Below are positions 60,137 through 64,000 of a stretch of 64,000 bases of DNA, piece after piece. The first letter of the stretch is position 1. Every line of letters starts with the position of its first letter. Made by a program: the position numbers and the translations under genes. The DNA comes from CBDHFQ01 sp965262565 (GTDB taxonomy: Bacteria > Bacteroidota > Bacteroidia > J057). Location of the stretch: contig CBDHFQ010000007.1 in assembly GCA_965262565.1 (NCBI GenBank), positions 1-64,000 of the forward strand, read 5' to 3'. The notes under the pieces are model-generated. The model did not search any database. It was not told the origin of the DNA and saw only the letters and a list, made by a program, of their open reading frames with translations.

Positions 60137-63100
60137 CTTGATATTGTTGAATAAGTTGTGCCACTGTAGAAGTTTGTGGGTAGTTCATCTGTTGCCCAAT
60201 GGAAAACGCCTCTTTTAGATACGGCATTCCCTCTTTGATCATTTGAGAACGACATAATATGGCTCCCAAAGATAAGGCATAATCAAATACATCCGGCCAA
60301 CTTTGTATGTGTTTGGCGATGCGATAGGCTTCCAGTTCGTGTTCCAGGAAGGCTTGTCCATTTTCACGATCCAGGTGAATGTGGGCCATATTATGTAAGG
60401 TGACGCACACTCCGCGTGCGTCACCGATTTCCTGCCTTATCTTTAGGCTGGATTCGAGGTAGCTCAGCGCCGTTTCGTAGTCGCCTTTGGCATCTTTATG
60501 TATTTGACTGATGTTGTTCAAGGTCGCACCTTCTCCCTTCCGGTCACCGATTTCCTGCCTTATCTTTAGGCTGGATTCGAGGTAGCTCAGCGCCGTTTCG
60601 TAGTCGCCACGGACTTTATGTATTTGACTGATGTTGTTCAAGGTCGCACCTTCTCCCTTCCGGTCACCGATTTCCTGCCTTATCTTTAGGCTGGATTCGA
60701 GGTAGCTCAGCGCCGTTTCGTAGTCGCCACGGACATCGTATGTATTTGACTGATGTTGTTCAAGGTCGCACCTTCTCCCTGACGGTCACCGATTTCCTGC
60801 CTTATCTTTAGGCTGGATTCGAGGTAGCTCAGCGCCGTTTCGTAGTCGCCTTTGGCATATGCGGTTGTAGCTAAGTTGTTCAAGGTCGCACCTTCTCCCT
60901 GACGGTCACCGATTTCCTGCCTTATCTTTAGGCTGGATTCGAGGTAGCTCAGCGCCGTTTCGTAGTCGCCACGGACTTTATGTATTTGACTGATGTTGTT
61001 CAAGGTCGCACCTTCTCCCTGACGGTCACCGATTTCCTGCCTTATCTTTAGGCTGGATTCGAGGTAGCTCAGCGCCGTTTCGTAGTCGCCACGGACTTTA
61101 TGTATTTGACTGATGTTGTTCAAGGTCGCACCTTCTCCCTTCCGGTCACCGATTTCCCTGCCTTATCTTTAGGCTGGATTCGAGGTAGCTCAGCGCCGTT
61201 TCGTAGTCGCCTTTGGCATCGTAGATTTGACTGATGTTGTTCAAGGTCGCACCTTCTCCCTTCCGGTCACCGATTTCCTGCCTTATCTTTAGGCTGGATT
61301 CGAGGTAGCTCAGCGCCGTTTCGTAGTCGCCACGGACTTTATGTATTTGACTGATGTTGTTCAAGGTCGCACCTTCTCCCTGACGGTCACCGATTTCCTG
61401 CTGAATCTTTAGGCTGGATTCGAGGTAGCTCAGCGCCGTTTCGTAGTCGCCTTTGGCATATGCGGTTGTAGCTGAAGTTGTTCAAGGTCGCACCTTCTCC
61501 CTTCCGGTCACCGATTTCCCTGCCTTATCTTTAGGCTGGATTCGAGGTAGCTCAGCGCCGTTTCGTAGTCGCCTTTGGCATCGTAGATTTGACTGATGTT
61601 GTTCAAGGTCGCACCTTCTCCCTTCCGGTCACCGATTTCCCTAATTATCTTTAAGGATTCGAGGTAAGCGCCGTTTCGTAGTCGCCTGGCATATGCGGTT
61701 GTAGCTAAGTTGTTCAAGGTGAACCTTCTCCCTGACGGTCACCGATTTCCTGCCTTATCTTTAGGCTGGATTCGAGGTAGCTCAGCGCCGTTTTTTGGTC
61801 TCCAACGTAGGTACTTAGTGCCCTACCCATTCTATCCCATAATCTCGCAATGGCTTCATTCTTTATCTCTTTAGCATATTTAATAGCTTCATTCCCATAA
61901 TACAAGGACTTTGGATACACCTGCTGCCCAAAATAAAAATCACACAACACATCCCCTATCTCAATCAACTTATTCCCTTCTCCTCCTTCATTATAATGCC
62001 AGAAAGCCTCTTCCAAATCCGAATAGGTACGATGATTAATGTTCTTATCTACATATTCAAAATATTCTCCTGCTTTTGCCTGCGAAAATTCAAATGGATG
62101 TATCTGTTGCTCTGCTATATAATCTCGTACCAGGGGGGTTACATAATAATAGGCTAAAGTCGTTTCATTAGCATATGTTACTATTTGCTTTTCCAATAGG
62201 GTAACATCTACCAAACGTTCTATGTGAGTTGCTACCTCTCCTGCTACTCCTTGCATCTCCACCCCCATATCAAGCACGGGAACCCGAAATTGGCTTAACA
62301 CCATCAGACAATTTTTTTCTGACTCATGTAACATCTCCCACAATTCTTCAAATACTAGCTTCCTACTGTCATTTTGGAGTTTCTCTACGACTTCTGCTTT
62401 ATACTCCTTTTCTAATTTAGATCGAAAGTCCTCTAATTTTTTCAGCGTCGGCAGAATTTCCTCTTTCTTCTCAACATACAATTGGTCAAAAAATGCTAAG
62501 GCTCGATAGTTGCCACCCAATGTCTGATGCAAGAGCCGAACCAGATCGGGAAATTGGAGTTGTGTAGTTTTCTCAAATACATTCCCCTCTCGTTTGCGAA
62601 TATCCTGGAGGCTTGTTCGTAATTCGCGAATATTCAACTGCAAACATTTGCGAAAGAAATCAGGATAAGCGACCTGATTGAGATTCACCGTGGGAACTTG
62701 GTAGGAATTAGCTAAGGGATAACGGCCCGTTAAAATGAGGGGAACAGATTTGAATTTGAAAAGCATTTGAAGAAGCTCCACTATATCTACAAATTCAGCT
62801 TTGAATTCCTTTCTAGGTCCTTCCTGAAAACTCTCAACATTGTCAAATACAAAAATGGGATCGCATAGCTCCCCTAGTGTTTCTAAAAGAAAAAGAAATT
62901 TTTCTTCATTGGTATCCAGCTTATCTAGCTCAAATTTGACCCTATATTTTCTATGCTTGCTTGCCAAATAATCTATCATCTGCTGAAAAAGGCTCTCCGC
63001 CGTACTATAATCCTGCTCATTAATCACAAAAGGCTGTGTCTTCGGATGCTCCAGGATCCATCTGCTCACCAGATGTTCTGCTAATGAAGTCTTCCCCACC

Positions 63101-64000
63101 CCTCCCTGACCTTTTAATAAGACTGCTTTGTCTTTTCTCAAATATTGTAACGCATCTCTTCTTTCTTTTCTTCTGCCAATGAATACATAATCGTCCTGAG
63201 GTTCGAGCAATAATCTTTCTTTTCCAGTAATGAATTTAGCTGATTGTAAAGAAAGTGGTTCGAAAGGAGCGTACCAATCCACCAGTTGTTTGACGTATTG
63301 GGACATATACAATTGGGGAATCATCCACTGGCTAGGGAGCTGGGAAGAAGATTGGGCCAGGAGATATGCTGCTTCTTCTGATTTAATCTCCTGATAAGCA
63401 TTCGTAAATGCCTGTGCCAGATCTGCCTTTTCTGCGATTTCCTTGTATAAGGTAGCAGCAAATGAAGTAGCAAAATAGTCGGAAATACTAAAACTCATAC
63501 CAACCACGGAAGGCACGCCTATACTCAATAAATGATTAACTACCCCTTTGATCCCTTCTGTCAATTCTCCCTGGCTCGTTTGGCAGGAAGATAATACCAC
63601 CAGTGCAGGAAGATGAGCTGAACGAATATTTAGTGTGTTGGCAAATTGGGTAGCTGAAACTCTTTCCTGATTGAGCGTATATTTGTTTTCCAATAACAAA
63701 TAACCCGTCCCTTCCTCCTTTCCTGTTTCTTTATTCAATTTTTTTGTATATGCACCGTGCCCACTAAAATGCAGAATGTGATAACGATTTTTTCTCAACT
63801 TCTCCGCCAAACTCTCCAATGAGCCATCTTCTGTAAAGTCTATTTCTATTCGCCCTTCAGAAAAGAGTCCTTCAAAAGCTTCCAGAATACGTCGCTCTTC
63901 TGTTTCATAATCTAATCTTCCCGTTTCATGGATATCCTCCGGCGCAGACACCATCACCAATATCTTCAATGGCAAGGGAATCTTGGGTTGATAAGCTGAG
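60129..64000 (-). CDS. CHAT protease / STAND-type NTPase / TPR protein, 5'-partial and frameshifted
   Basis: The frame is open to the window's right edge (codons read SAYQPKIPLPLKILVMVSAP), so the start may lie outside; the TTG at 63975 is the first marked start. From that residue the CHAT caspase-like domain shows His73 (ILHFSGHGAY) and Cys131 (VVLSSCQTSQG), the catalytic pair. An NTPase follows with Walker A GQGGVGKTS (289-297), a Walker B-like FVFDNVE (375-381) and a sensor-like ILTGRYPL. About a dozen 40-residue TPRs (NNISQIHKVRGDYETALSYL type) make up the rest, then a non-repetitive C-terminus ending at 60129. The TPR part is broken into at least five frames by indels. STAND NTPases of this design sense a trigger through repeats and activate the effector, here a protease. 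Confidence 0.85.
60427..61797 (-). repeat. Tandem 120-bp repeats encoding TPR units
   Basis: About 12 copies of a 120-base unit are visible, recognisable by GAGGTAGCTCAGCGCCGTTT on the plus strand. Most copies differ only in a short variable part (CACGGACTTTATG versus CTTTGGCATATGCGG versus CTTTGGCATC). Indels break the frame at about 60733, 61155, 61473, 61518 and in the badly eroded copy at 61620-61740. Coding repeats, not CRISPR: there are no unique spacers. Confidence 0.9.

Noticed and set aside
60427..61797. Regular repeats that could suggest a CRISPR array
   Set aside because: Units are 120 bases, contiguous, encode TPR motifs and have no unique spacers; there are no cas genes.

Overview
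This window looks like a chromosomal segment of a member of the Bacteroidota, probably a Cytophagales- or Saprospirales-type organism; no rRNA or other phylogenetic marker is present to decide further. The evidence is type IX secretion (T9SS) C-terminal sorting domains on three proteins, a canonical Bacteroidota promoter (TTTG-N19-TAnnTTTG), mostly absent Shine-Dalgarno sites, and families typical of the phylum (DUF4212 symporter subunit, HEPN-tailed sulfite reductase, GH97, GH140, CHAT-TPR proteins). I see no tRNA, rRNA, CRISPR array, prophage or insertion sequence.

Layout. 0.1-2.0 kb: four small minus-strand genes (DUF1330-like, flavodoxin-fold reductase, NTF2-like, DUF1801). 2.3-4.6 kb: katG. 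4.8-11.3 kb: a minus-strand sulfate-assimilation and methionine operon (cysH, osmC-like, metZ, sulfite reductase with HEPN tail, cobA, siroheme dehydrogenase), preceded by a promoter, a SAM-I riboswitch and a terminator hairpin. 11.4-18.7 kb: a plus-strand solute uptake and sensing locus (porin, DUF4212 plus SSS symporter, two small membrane proteins, an SSS-histidine kinase, a receiver). 18.9-24.4 kb: mixed genes, including a frameshifted DUF4097 gene and remnants of a helicase and a HepT toxin. 24.7-32.0 kb: two large tandem T9SS-secreted FN3/LamG/carbohydrate-binding proteins, the first extraordinarily rich in methionine. 32.1-39.5 kb: DUF983, a hypothetical gene, and a sulfide/persulfide detoxification cluster (DUF1641, sulfide:quinone reductase, persulfide dioxygenase-rhodanese, TauE exporter, Crp/Fnr regulator) with a shared palindrome GTAAC-N4-GTTAC. 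39.6-58.6 kb: GH140, M48 peptidase, GH97, amidase, SDR/AraC/GNAT genes, a zincin-like protein, two secreted proteins and an aminotransferase-sulfatase fusion. 58.9-64.0 kb: a Uma2 nuclease-like gene, a small membrane protein and a CHAT-NTPase-TPR gene running off the right edge, which together resemble a conflict/defence module.

How genes work together. The sulfur operon would reduce activated sulfate to sulfide, make the siroheme that the reductase needs, and put sulfide into homocysteine, with S-adenosylmethionine feeding back through the riboswitch. The 34-39 kb cluster does the opposite job, oxidising excess sulfide and exporting the sulfite made. The 11-19 kb locus pairs an organic-acid type symporter with a kinase carrying its own transporter-like sensor domain.

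Caution. Single-base frame disruptions in the DUF4097 gene (three homopolymer +1 events) and throughout the CHAT gene's TPR array suggest that some breaks are sequencing or assembly errors rather than biology. The most striking unexplained signal is the methionine-rich secreted protein at 24.7-27.9 kb (about 131 Met of 1059 by hand count, about 21% in its FN3 repeats, and nearly none in the cleaved sorting domain).
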